Positions 52,612-60,662 of a stretch of 64,000 nucleotides of DNA are shown piece by piece. Position numbers and translations under genes: made by a program. The stretch's first letter is position 1, and every line of letters begins with the position of its first letter. The notes under the pieces are model-generated. The model did no database searches, was not told the DNA's origin, and saw only the letters and a list, made by a program, of their open reading frames with translations. Origin of the DNA: CAMPJM01 sp964440915 (GTDB lineage: Bacteria > Bacteroidota > Bacteroidia > Cytophagales > Cyclobacteriaceae); the NCBI GenBank assembly GCA_964440915.1, contig CAYTTV010000006.1:1-64000 (forward strand), given 5' to 3'.

Positions 52612-53751
52612 CTATGCTTTCACAGAGTAAATATCAGCCAGCTTTTCAACTACATAATCAATCTCTTGTATTGTATTGAATTTGCTGAAGGAAAAACGAA
52701 TTGCTCCTTTATTAGGATCACAGTTCAAAGCCGTGAGCACATGTGAGCCGACATTGCTACCGCTACTGCATGCACTACCGCCTGATACCGATATCTTATT
52801 GATATCCATATTGAACAGCAACATGTCATTGGCCTCTGAAGGAGGAAGACTAACGTTGAGGATTGTATAAAGGCTTTTTTCAGCTTGGGCGCATTCTCCA
52901 TTAAAGTCGACTCCTTCAATAGAAGCTTTAAGCTTGTCAATCATATAGTCCTTGAGTTGCTGTATTTTCCGGTGGGTTTCACCCATTTCTGCATGGGCAA
53001 TTTCAATTGCCTTTGCCAGACCTACAATTCCACAAACATTTTCTGTGCCGCCTCGCATGTTCCTCTCTTGGGCACCGCCGTGTATAAATGGGCTTAATTT
53101 AAAATCATTGTTTATGTATATTAAGCCTATCCCTTTAGGGCCATGGAACTTATGAGCTGAACCAGTAATAGCCGCTACAGGAGTCGCTTGTAGGTCGATA
53201 GGGTAATGACAGATGGTTTGCACCGTATCTGAGTGAAAGATCGCTTCATGCTCCTTGCAAAGCGTTGCTATTTTTTTAATGTCATTGATATTTCCAATTT
53301 CATTATTGGCATGCATGATTGATACTAGCGACCTTGGCTGATGCTTTAGAAGTTCCTCTAGTGCCCCCAAATCTATATTTCCCTTTGTATCTATCGGAAG
53401 AAGGCTAAGGTTTACCTTACCTGACTTCTCGAGATTCTCCAAAGTGTGCAGGACAGCATGGTGTTCTATGGGAGTAGTAATGGCATGAGTAAGGTTATAA
53501 GTTTCAATATACCCTACTATAGCCATATTATCCGCTTCTGTTCCTCCAGAGGTAAAAAATATCTCCGAAGGAGAAGTGTTGAGCAATTCCGCTACCTTCT
53601 TTCGGGATTTTTCTATTGCGGCCCTTGCCTCCCTACCATGAAAGTGAATTGAAGATGGGTTGCCAAACACATCGAGCATATACGGCTTCATGGCTTCAAA
53701 CACCTGAGGATCCAAGGGAGTTGTAGCGGCATTATCCAAATATACTCGCAT
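52612..53751 (-). CDS. Cysteine desulfurase, IscS/NifS type
   Basis: 379 residues, PLP enzyme that moves sulfur from cysteine for iron-sulfur clusters and other thio-compounds. The PLP Lys is in S-A-H-K-F-H-G-P-K-G near residue 205; the persulfide Cys is in G-S-A-C-S-S-G near 330. The N-terminus Y-L-D-N-A-A-T-T-P-L-D is canonical. It follows glmM by 8 bases, an operon. Confidence 0.95.
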   Translation of the reverse strand: MRVYLDNAATTPLDPQVFEAMKPYMLDVFGNPSSIHFHGREARAAIEKSRKKVAELLNTSPSEIFFTSGGTEADNMAIVGYIETYNLTHAITTPIEHHAVLHTLENLEKSGKVNLSLLPIDTKGNIDLGALEELLKHQPRSLVSIMHANNEIGNINDIKKIATLCKEHEAIFHSDTVQTICHYPIDLQATPVAAITGSAHKFHGPKGIGLIYINNDFKLSPFIHGGAQERNMRGGTENVCGIVGLAKAIEIAHAEMGETHRKIQQLKDYMIDKLKASIEGVDFNGECAQAEKSLYTILNVSLPPSEANDMLLFNMDINKISVSGGSACSSGSNVGSHVLTALNCDPNKGAIRFSFSKFNTIQEIDYVVEKLADIYSVKA

Positions 53752-53759
53752 GGTTTCTA

Positions 53760-55151
53760 TTAATTATGAATGATTTCCTTAATGTCGGAGATAATCTTGT
53801 TGGCTAAATGTTCGGCAGTAGCTAATGAGTCCGACTCTGAATATATTCTTATTATAGGCTCAGTATTGGACTTTCTCAGGTGCACCCATTCCTTATCAAA
53901 TTCTATCTTCACTCCATCTATATTGTTGATAGGCTGCTTGGCATATTTCTTCTGCATTTCTTCCAACACTTCATCTACATTTATGTCAGGAGTGAGCTCG
54001 ATTTTATTTTTGGAAATATGATAGCTAGGATAACCTGCACGCAACATAGAGGCAGATTTGCCAAAATTGGCTAAATGAGACAAAAAAAGCGCTATACCTA
54101 CCAAGGCATCGCGACCATAATGAAGCTCGGGATAAATAATGCCTCCATTGCCTTCTCCCCCTATAATAGCATTATTGGCTTTCATAGCATTCACTACGTG
54201 TACTTCTCCTACTGCTGAAGCACTGTATTTGCCCCCATGTTTCAAAGTAATATCTTCCAATGCTCTAGAGGAAGATAAGTTAGAAACAGTGTTCCCTTGC
54301 TCATGCGACAAAACGTAGTCTGCTACCGCAACCAAAGTATACTCCTCTCCAAACGGTGTTCCGTCTTCTGTCACCAGCGCTAGACGATCTACGTCAGGGT
54401 CCACAACAATGCCCAAATCGTATTGTCCATGATTTATTTCAGCACAGATATGCGTAATATTATCGGGAAGCGGTTCTGGGTTATGAGGAAACAGTCCTGT
54501 TGGTTCACAATACAACTCAGTTACATTTTTTACACCCAAGGCCTTCAACAACTTGGGCACGGCAATACCACCTGTAGAGTTTACACAATCTATTGCAATC
54601 TTAAAGTTCCTATTCTTAATCGCTTCCACATCTACCAGTGGTAAGTTTAGGATTTTCTGGATATGTATATCAATATAGCTATTGTCCGCCTCATAGTAGC
54701 CAAGCTTCTTTATGTCCACAAATTCAAATGACTCCTGCTCTACAATCTTTAAGAGTTCAGCACCATCCTCTTCGGATATAAATTCCCCTTTCGCATTCAG
54801 AAGTTTCAAGGCATTCCATTGTATTGGATTATGACTAGCCGTTATGATTATGCCGCCTGCTGCTTTCTCGATAGGAACAGCTATCTCTACTGTAGGGGTA
54901 GTCGACAGGCCTAGGTCTACAACATCAATTCCCATAAACTGAAGGGTCGATGTCACCAGTTTAGAGACCAATTCTCCAGACGGGCGAGCATCCCTCCCAA
55001 TCACAATTTTTGTATTGCTGGTATGATTTCTTTCTTTGATTAGCTTCCCGAAAGCAGCAGTAAACTTTACGATATCCAAAGGCGACAGGGATTCACCAAC
55101 AGTACCGCCTATGGTACCTCTTATTCCTGAGATTGATTTGATTAAAGGCAC
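53760..55151 (-). CDS. glmM: Phosphoglucosamine mutase
   Basis: 463 residues. Converts glucosamine-6-phosphate to glucosamine-1-phosphate for UDP-GlcNAc and cell wall synthesis. The phosphoserine loop is T-A-S-H-N-P near residue 100; the metal loop D-P-D-V-D-R-L-A is near 245; the sugar loop E-G-N-G-G is near 335; the phosphate loop R-K-S-N-T-E-P near 430. Length fits GlmM. Confidence 0.93.
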   Translation of the reverse strand: MPLIKSISGIRGTIGGTVGESLSPLDIVKFTAAFGKLIKERNHTSNTKIVIGRDARPSGELVSKLVTSTLQFMGIDVVDLGLSTTPTVEIAVPIEKAAGGIIITASHNPIQWNALKLLNAKGEFISEEDGAELLKIVEQESFEFVDIKKLGYYEADNSYIDIHIQKILNLPLVDVEAIKNRNFKIAIDCVNSTGGIAVPKLLKALGVKNVTELYCEPTGLFPHNPEPLPDNITHICAEINHGQYDLGIVVDPDVDRLALVTEDGTPFGEEYTLVAVADYVLSHEQGNTVSNLSSSRALEDITLKHGGKYSASAVGEVHVVNAMKANNAIIGGEGNGGIIYPELHYGRDALVGIALFLSHLANFGKSASMLRAGYPSYHISKNKIELTPDINVDEVLEEMQKKYAKQPINNIDGVKIEFDKEWVHLRKSNTEPIIRIYSESDSLATAEHLANKIISDIKEIIHN

Positions 55152-55182
55152 TGGTAATGATTTCTTTTAAGGTTAATTTGGG

Positions 55183-55190
55183 CAAAGGTA
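55183..55190 (-). promoter_or_regulatory. Candidate -7 element for the glmM operon
   Basis: On the minus strand TACCTTTG is an exact -7 match 32 bases before glmM, the same word as in the uvrA promoter. No good -33 element at the right distance. Confidence 0.5.
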
Positions 55191-55282
55191 ATGAAAAATA
55201 TCACATTGCCGATTGCTACTCAGTTCAAAAAAATGAGTATATATTTCCGTACCTTAATTGATAGGGAACAAAACTTATTTAA

Positions 55283-55507
55283 TCATTTAAACTTTGATAG
55301 CACCTTAGTAACTTCTGAGTCTGGATTACCGCATGCCTCGCCAGGATTTCTTCCACAAAAGCCGCATGGTTCACCGTTTTTATTTAGAAAGGGGTTCTGT
55401 GATGCACATGTTCCTTTAAACTCTCCATTTTTAAGAAAGATTAGACGAACAGACATTAGAACGAAGAAAAGCCCTACGAATCCTATTGCTAACAAAAAAG
55501 TTGTCAT
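55283..55507 (-). CDS. Small NqrM-like membrane protein with four cysteines
   Basis: 74 residues. One membrane segment (about 5-25) is followed by a soluble tail with four Cys at 34, 48, 51 and 59 (G-T-C-A-S-Q-N-P, then P-C-G-F-C-G, then E-A-C). This combination of N-terminal membrane helix and Cys-rich tail is that of NqrM (DUF539), the factor that helps place iron in the Na+-pumping NADH:quinone reductase. No nqr genes are in the window. In databases such Bacteroidota proteins are often called only 'membrane or secreted protein'. A very likely real gene given its cysteine pattern; the NqrM assignment is an inference from memory. Confidence 0.65.
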   Translation of the reverse strand: MTTFLLAIGFVGLFFVLMSVRLIFLKNGEFKGTCASQNPFLNKNGEPCGFCGRNPGEACGNPDSEVTKVLSKFK

Positions 55508-55620
55508 ATCATATATATTTTCTGCAAATTTAGTGTTTTAGAAGTTAACGAGTTTGGTTTCTGATAAGTTCTTATCTGAGAAACTTCTAATAATGCGAAG
55601 GGTTGAAAATAAGCAAAACT

Positions 55621-56451
55621 ATGAAAAACGGTATTGAATCACGTGATGCAGAAAGACAAGCAAAACTAAAGGCTTTTGATAGATTGCTGACAATTATGGA
55701 TGAATTGAGGGCCCAGTGCCCATGGGACAAAAAGCAAACGCTAGAAAGCCTTAGGCACCTGACTATCGAAGAGGTATATGAGCTGTCTGATGCAATTCTG
55801 GAAAATGATATGGAAGAGGTGAAAAAGGAGTTGGGTGATATCCTATTGCATATGGTTTTTTATAGTAAAATAGCTGACGAGAAAAAGGCGTTTAATATTG
55901 AGGATGTGCTTACCGCGATTTGTGACAAGCTTATTAATCGGCATCCGCATATATATGGGGATTCAGAGAATGGAACACTTACGAAAGCAGAAGATGAAGA
56001 GGCTGTAAAACAGAACTGGGAAAGAATAAAGCTGAAAGAAAAAGGCAACAAATCGGTATTGGGAGGTGTGCCCAAATCTCTTCCTGCATTAGTAAAAGCC
56101 ATGCGAATACAAGAAAAAGCCCGAGGGGTAGGGTTTGACTGGGAAAAGAAAGAGCAGGTATGGGAGAAGGTAAAGGAAGAAATGGGAGAGTTTCACCAAG
56201 AACTTGAGGCCGAAAATGGTATTGACCCCAAAAAAGCCCAAGAAGAATTTGGGGATCTTTTATTCTCACTCATTAATTATGCACGTTTCGTTGACATCAA
56301 TCCCGAAGAAGCCCTCGAAAGAACCAACAAGAAATTTATAAAACGCTTTCAGTATTTAGAAATAGAATCGGCAAAAGCTGGAAAAGATATAACTGAAATG
56401 AGCTTGGAAGAAATGGATGTTTATTGGGAAAAGGCTAAGAGATTTCAGTAA
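55621..56451 (+). CDS. mazG: Nucleoside triphosphate pyrophosphohydrolase MazG
   Basis: 276 residues from the ATG at 55621; a TTG at 55603 is possible but less likely. Two MazG modules in tandem: the first with C-P-W-D-K-K-Q-T near 36, E-E-V-Y-E-L-S-D and E-L-G-D-I-L near 70, the second with E-x-x-E-F and E-E-F-G-D-L-L near 215. Hydrolyses aberrant or excess NTPs. Convergent with hom; a hairpin lies between. Confidence 0.92.
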   Translation: MKNGIESRDAERQAKLKAFDRLLTIMDELRAQCPWDKKQTLESLRHLTIEEVYELSDAILENDMEEVKKELGDILLHMVFYSKIADEKKAFNIEDVLTAICDKLINRHPHIYGDSENGTLTKAEDEEAVKQNWERIKLKEKGNKSVLGGVPKSLPALVKAMRIQEKARGVGFDWEKKEQVWEKVKEEMGEFHQELEAENGIDPKKAQEEFGDLLFSLINYARFVDINPEEALERTNKKFIKRFQYLEIESAKAGKDITEMSLEEMDVYWEKAKRFQ

Positions 56452-56469
56452 AAGGATTGGTGTATTTAA

Positions 56470-56501
56470 ACTTGGCTATAAATTGAGCGATGTAGCCAAG
56501 T
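56470..56501. terminator. Hairpin between convergent mazG and hom
   Basis: ACTTGGCTA (56470-56478) pairs perfectly with TAGCCAAGT (56493-56501) with a 14-base loop, in the 63-base gap between two convergent genes. It may serve both transcripts. Confidence 0.6.
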
Positions 56502-56514
56502 CCATTTCCTTAGA

Positions 56515-57780
56515 TTACTGCTTAGCTACCTCAACCGCTTCCAGATCAGCTTCTTTCACGAATTTTTGGTGCCTATCAGGCAATGCAGCTATAAAGATAT
56601 TCTCTTTTTCTAGGGCCAATTTCTCATCAATCAATGCATCTAACGTGGTCTCCCCGATCACGTAGGCATAACCCTCGATCTTTCCTTTTTCTAAATTACC
56701 TTTGAAACTTAAAGCATCTAATGATTTGGCATCCTTAGCCCTTGCGTATACCTTTATAGTAACCTGGTTATCTAAGCCAGCATAAGCAGTGCTTGACTTG
56801 GCATAACGATAAGTATATCCATCTAATACAGCACGGAAGTCGGAAAAAACAGCTGCGCCAGTCGGGTGCGACCCTGCACCTTTTCCTTTAAGGAACTGCC
56901 GTCCGGAAAAAGCTGCCTCCAATAGCACTGCATTGAATTCTTCATCCACGCCATATAATTCTTCATCCTCCTCAACGAATTGTGGCATTACATAGGCTAA
57001 TAACTGCCCATTGCCCAGCACACTTGCATAGGCCACTTGCTTAAGTTTCCATTGTTTGGCTGCCGCAAAATTGTTATCTACTGCTTCTAAACTTTGAATG
57101 CCATAATTAAAAACGTTATGCGGATGAATCGCAATGCCAAATGCATGCATCGTAATCACACAAAGTTTATTAAGTGCATCAAAACCCCCAACATCTAGGG
57201 TAGGATCTGCCTCGGCGAAACCCAAGTCCTGTGCTTGGCCCAAAGCGGTATCATAAGAAAGACCGTCTTGGCTTATTTTTGTTAAGATATAGTTGGATGA
57301 CCCATTGAAGATACCCTTGATTTTACTGACCTCCTCATAAGCAAAGAAGTCTTCTAATGTTCTAATAATAGGGATACTGCCGCAGCAAGAAGCTTCATAC
57401 AACAGTTTGCCATTATAAAGTTGTTGCAGCTCAATGAGTTCATACAGATGCTCGGCCAACATCTTTTTATTGGCAGATATAACGATCAATCCTCTCTTTA
57501 GCGCCACTGACACTATTTCGAAAGCTTCATCAGCATCACTGATAAGCTCCACAACCACACCGATTTCGGGATTTTCTAGGATGGCATCCTTATCAAAAAC
57601 AAATCTACTTTCTGGTAGGGGCCTGTTTTTTCCCCTTTCTTTAACACATATCGCCGCTAATTGAATATTATCCAAAGCGTGCTTGGTGAGTATTTCATAA
57701 AACCCTTGCCCTACGCATCCAAAACCAAATAAGCCTATCTTTAGCTTCCCATCGGTTCCGACTTTCAACTTTGTGTTCAT
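56515..57780 (-). CDS. hom: Homoserine dehydrogenase
   Basis: 421 residues from ATG 57780; an ATG at 57828 adds sixteen residues inside metX. Reduces aspartate semialdehyde to homoserine, feeding methionine and threonine synthesis. Rossmann loop G-L-F-G-F-G-C-V-G-Q-G at about 17, catalytic-domain motif G-I-F-N-G-S-S-N-Y-I-L near 150, and a C-terminal extension (about 340-421) of ACT-like strands that may sense an amino acid. The start overlaps the metX stop by 4 bases (ATGA), indicating coupled translation. Last gene of metY-metX-hom, all controlled by the leader at 60202-60618. Confidence 0.94.
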   Translation of the reverse strand: MNTKLKVGTDGKLKIGLFGFGCVGQGFYEILTKHALDNIQLAAICVKERGKNRPLPESRFVFDKDAILENPEIGVVVELISDADEAFEIVSVALKRGLIVISANKKMLAEHLYELIELQQLYNGKLLYEASCCGSIPIIRTLEDFFAYEEVSKIKGIFNGSSNYILTKISQDGLSYDTALGQAQDLGFAEADPTLDVGGFDALNKLCVITMHAFGIAIHPHNVFNYGIQSLEAVDNNFAAAKQWKLKQVAYASVLGNGQLLAYVMPQFVEEDEELYGVDEEFNAVLLEAAFSGRQFLKGKGAGSHPTGAAVFSDFRAVLDGYTYRYAKSSTAYAGLDNQVTIKVYARAKDAKSLDALSFKGNLEKGKIEGYAYVIGETTLDALIDEKLALEKENIFIAALPDRHQKFVKEADLEAVEVAKQ

Positions 57781-58838
57781 ACTTTTTGTGCATTTAAGAA
57801 TGTTTGGCCATAAAATTGCCTTATGCATCCCTCGATCTGGGCAGTTTCAATCAAGAAACCGTCGTGCCCAAAACAAGAGTCGATGATTTTGAGCTGTGCA
57901 TTTTTTATGTTGTTAGCAATCAGCCGCTGTTCTTCTACTGGGAATAGGAGATCAGAGTTAACACTTACAACCAAGGTATTGGCTGTGATCTGACGCAATG
58001 CTGCCTCTGTTCCGCCTCTATTTCTTCCCACATGATGTGAGTCCATTGCCTTAGATAGCAACCAGTATGTATAAGCGTTGAACCTTTTGGCCAATTTCTC
58101 ACCCTGATACTGTTGGTAGCTAGAAGCCTTGTAGAAATCTACCTTGTCATGATCTTCTTCGGTCTGAGAACGTTGATAAGTCTCATATGACCTATAAGAA
58201 AGCAAGGCTATTGACCTGGCCGTCTTCATCCCTTCCATGCCGGCATGATCTTCATTAAGTGCCCATGTTTTATCCAGGCTGATGGCCATTCTTTGGCTTT
58301 CATTGAAAGCTATGCCCCAAGGAGAATGGTAGGCATTGGAAGCAATGATCACCATATTTTCGAAAACATTGGGCTGCATAATACCCCACTCTAGTGCTTG
58401 TTGGCCACCTAAGGAGCTTCCTATCAAGGTGTGTACCTTCTGAATTCCCAAGGCGTTTCGCAGCAGGTCAAATGCCCGCACGATATCGCGATTGGTCAAA
58501 ACAGGGAAATCATGGTAATAAGGGGTTTGAGTTTCTGGATTTATAGATAAAGGACCGGTGCTACCGTAGCAACCTCCTAATGTATTGACACAAATTATCG
58601 TGTATTCTTCAGGGTCGTAGAGTTTGCCTTTACCAAAAAGCCCTTCCCACCAATCAGTCACAGTAGCATTTCCAGTAAGTGCATGACAAACCCATATCAG
58701 TTTCCCTGTACTCAGGTTTTCACTGCCCAGCACCTCATAATAAAGCTGAAACTCTTTCAAAACCTGGCCTGACTCTAAGACAAACTCAGTTGTGTGATGA
58801 AATACAGCCCCTTTATGATTTCCCTCCTGTTTATTCAT
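57777..58838 (-). CDS. metX: Homoserine O-acetyltransferase
   Basis: 353 residues. Acetylates homoserine so that MetY can add sulfur. Alpha/beta hydrolase fold with the nucleophile in G-S-S-L-G-G-Q near residue 147 and the His in G-H-D-G-F-L near 323. N-terminal motif Y-E-V-L-G ... W-V-C-H-A-L-T-G-N-A is typical. Stop overlaps the hom start by 4 bases. Between metY and metX there are 58 bases. Confidence 0.95.
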   Translation of the reverse strand: MNKQEGNHKGAVFHHTTEFVLESGQVLKEFQLYYEVLGSENLSTGKLIWVCHALTGNATVTDWWEGLFGKGKLYDPEEYTIICVNTLGGCYGSTGPLSINPETQTPYYHDFPVLTNRDIVRAFDLLRNALGIQKVHTLIGSSLGGQQALEWGIMQPNVFENMVIIASNAYHSPWGIAFNESQRMAISLDKTWALNEDHAGMEGMKTARSIALLSYRSYETYQRSQTEEDHDKVDFYKASSYQQYQGEKLAKRFNAYTYWLLSKAMDSHHVGRNRGGTEAALRQITANTLVVSVNSDLLFPVEEQRLIANNIKNAQLKIIDSCFGHDGFLIETAQIEGCIRQFYGQTFLNAQKV

Positions 58839-58896
58839 AAATCATATTTTTATCAAGTAGCTTCTCCTGGTCAGGAGAAGCTACACATAAAAAAAC

Positions 58897-60201
58897 TTAT
58901 TTAATTTTATCAAAAGCTTGTTGCAAATCGGCTTTTATATCATCGATATGTTCAATACCCAGGGAAATCCTCAGCATTGTTGGCTCAACCCCTGCCTGTA
59001 GCTGCTCCTCATCAGTAAGCTGCTGATGCGTAGTAGATGCAGGATGTATGATCAATGTCTTAGAGTCACCCATATTGGCCAAATGGCTTATCAACTTAAG
59101 GTTGTTCACCAATTTCTCTGCATTTTCCTTTCCACCTTTTACTTTGAAGGAAAGCACCCCTCCAAAGCCCTTTTTCAGATACTTTTTAGCCAGCTCGTGA
59201 TATTTGCTCGATGGCAAGCCAGGATAATTTACACTTTCTACGTCTTCATGGGCCTCAAGCCACTGGGCCAGTGCAAGTGCATTTTCTACCGTTCTGTCCA
59301 TTCTTAAAGAAAGGGTTTCCACACCCTGGATCAACAGGAATGAGTTGAAGGGACTTAAAGCAGGACCAAAATCCCTAAGACCTTCTACCCTAGCTCTTAT
59401 AGTAAAGGCGATGTTGGGTAAACCAAGTGGATTGTTATCTCCAAAAGTTTCCCAGAAGTTCAAACCATGATACCCTTCGGCAGGCTCTGAGAATTCGGGA
59501 TATTTACCATTGCCCCAGTTATAGTTTCCACCATCTACGATGATTCCACCAATGCTGTTGCCGTGACCACCCAACCATTTTGTCGCTGCGGCTACTACAA
59601 TATTTGCCCCATGCTTTAATGGCTGGAATAAATAACCACCAGCACCATATGTATTGTCTACCACTAGCGGCAGATCATATTTTTTAGCTAAGGCACCCAT
59701 CGCCTCAAAGTCGGGAATAGTGAACCCAGGGTTGCCTATGGTTTCTACATATATTGCTTTTGTCTTATCGTTAATAAGCTTCTCGTAGGCCTCTACAGAT
59801 TCTTCTTCTACAAATCGTACTTCTATCCCTAACCGCTTGAAAGAAACTTTAAACTGGTTGTAGCTACCGCCATATAAATTTGAAGAGGAAACAAAGTTAT
59901 CTCCATCTCTCAAGATATTATTCAATGCTATAAACTGTGCTGCCTGACCAGAAGCAACAGCCAACGCCGCTACACCGCCCTCTAGGGCTGCCACTCTTTT
60001 TTCAAAAACATCGGTGGTAGGATTCATGATCCGAGTATAGATATTGCCAAACTCCTTTAGGGCAAACAGATTGGCACCGTGCTCAGAGTTCTTGAAAACA
60101 AATGAGGTGGTTTGATAAATAGGCACTGCTCTTGACAATGTATCGGCATCTACGTCATGACCGGCATGTACTTGTAAGGTTTCGAACTTTAATTCTGACA
60201 T
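58897..60201 (-). CDS. metY: O-acetylhomoserine sulfhydrylase
   Basis: 434 residues. PLP enzyme that makes homocysteine from O-acetylhomoserine and sulfide (and possibly a cysteine or cystathionine route, family named aminocarboxypropyltransferase). Start M-S-E-L-K-F-E-T-L-Q-V-H-A-G is canonical; PLP Lys in A-A-T-K-W-L-G-G-H-G near residue 210. First gene of the operon, so it is the direct target of the SAM-I riboswitch and the possible cysteine leader upstream. Confidence 0.96.
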   Translation of the reverse strand: MSELKFETLQVHAGHDVDADTLSRAVPIYQTTSFVFKNSEHGANLFALKEFGNIYTRIMNPTTDVFEKRVAALEGGVAALAVASGQAAQFIALNNILRDGDNFVSSSNLYGGSYNQFKVSFKRLGIEVRFVEEESVEAYEKLINDKTKAIYVETIGNPGFTIPDFEAMGALAKKYDLPLVVDNTYGAGGYLFQPLKHGANIVVAAATKWLGGHGNSIGGIIVDGGNYNWGNGKYPEFSEPAEGYHGLNFWETFGDNNPLGLPNIAFTIRARVEGLRDFGPALSPFNSFLLIQGVETLSLRMDRTVENALALAQWLEAHEDVESVNYPGLPSSKYHELAKKYLKKGFGGVLSFKVKGGKENAEKLVNNLKLISHLANMGDSKTLIIHPASTTHQQLTDEEQLQAGVEPTMLRISLGIEHIDDIKADLQQAFDKIK

Positions 60202-60310
60202 CTTATTTCGTTTTTTATGTTAAAGATAGGGATATAAATATTTGAGTAATATAGATAAGCTTCTACGCTTTGTAGTAGAAACCTTACCAATATATATGGG
60301 AGAATTGAAA

Positions 60311-60418
60311 TCAACAACAGCAACAACAGCCCATAACACGGCTATCTCCTGTGGAAACGTTGGCCTGCCATATGAGGTTGGTAGGCGTTTGAAAGATAAG
60401 ATGAATGTTTTTTTCCAT
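60311..60418 (-). CDS. Putative cysteine-sensing leader peptide
   Basis: Open frame of 35 codons on the minus strand from ATG 60418 to TGA ending at 60311. The last seven residues are M-G followed by five consecutive Cys codons (TGT TGT TGC TGT TGT), then stop. It begins 14 bases after the end of the riboswitch P1 stem and ends 110 bases before the metY start. Such a run of one amino acid at the end of a small leader frame in front of a biosynthetic operon is the classical attenuator arrangement; here the amino acid is cysteine, the sulfur source for methionine. Downstream (60262-60281) a TTCTAC/GTAGAA hairpin lies in the leader. I see no obvious intrinsic terminator; control could be at Rho, pausing or RNA structure. 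Translation is not proven: the cysteine run is also a CAA/CAG-type triplet repeat on the other strand. Confidence 0.55.
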   Translation of the reverse strand: MEKNIHLIFQTPTNLIWQANVSTGDSRVMGCCCCC

Positions 60419-60431
60419 TGTTTTATAATTA

Positions 60432-60539
60432 ATTTATATACTCCCAATTATTGTTGGGATCAGGAATTAGCACCTATGATCGTTGCAATCTGGTTGCTAG
60501 AGCTTCTATGAGCCTGTCTCTCCACTCTTCTTTATAAAT
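60432..60539 (-). promoter_or_regulatory. SAM-I (S-box) riboswitch aptamer
   Basis: Read on the minus strand. P1: ATTTATA (60539-60533) pairs with TATAAAT (60438-60432). Then GAGTGGAGAGACAGGCTC (P2 and kink-turn side) and A-G-A-A-G-C-T-C-T-A-G-C-A-A-C-C (60508-60492), the P3 arm (GAT/ATC), the invariant core GGTGCTAATTCC (60474-60463), and P4, CCCAA-CAATAA-TTGGG, which places the whole SAM-I core in order. This aptamer binds S-adenosylmethionine and lowers methionine gene expression when SAM is high. It sits at the start of the metY leader. The P1 5' strand can also pair with a second copy of its 3' strand, TTATAAA at 60428-60422, so a shift between two pairings is a candidate switch. Confidence 0.93.
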
Positions 60540-60569
60540 CAATCACCGGAATAATTGACTTGAACTGCA

Positions 60570-60618
60570 ATTATAGAGGTTTTTTAGACAATTTCCAAAT
60601 CTAGTCTATCTGGAAATT
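60570..60618 (-). promoter_or_regulatory. Promoter of the metY operon with overlapping inverted repeat
   Basis: On the minus strand TTGGAA (60598-60593) and TATAAT (60575-60570) are 17 bases apart, a good sigma-70-like promoter; the extended TATAATTGCA is also found in the rho promoter. Start near 60562, just before the aptamer. AATTTCCA (60590-60597) and TGGAAATT (60611-60618) form a perfect 8-bp inverted repeat over the -35 element, a possible operator. It could instead be a 3' hairpin of the upstream gene. Confidence 0.6.
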
Positions 60619-60662
60619 ATTGGTAGTACCGCTGAATCTAGTTGATGGGCCTTATCTGCTTT

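Noticed and set aside
60220..60447. A 75-codon minus-strand frame in the metY leader
   Set aside because: It would start inside riboswitch P4 and reads the triplet repeat as Val/Ala; the 35-codon frame with the terminal cysteine run is placed more sensibly after the aptamer. It overlaps and cannot be excluded by sequence alone.
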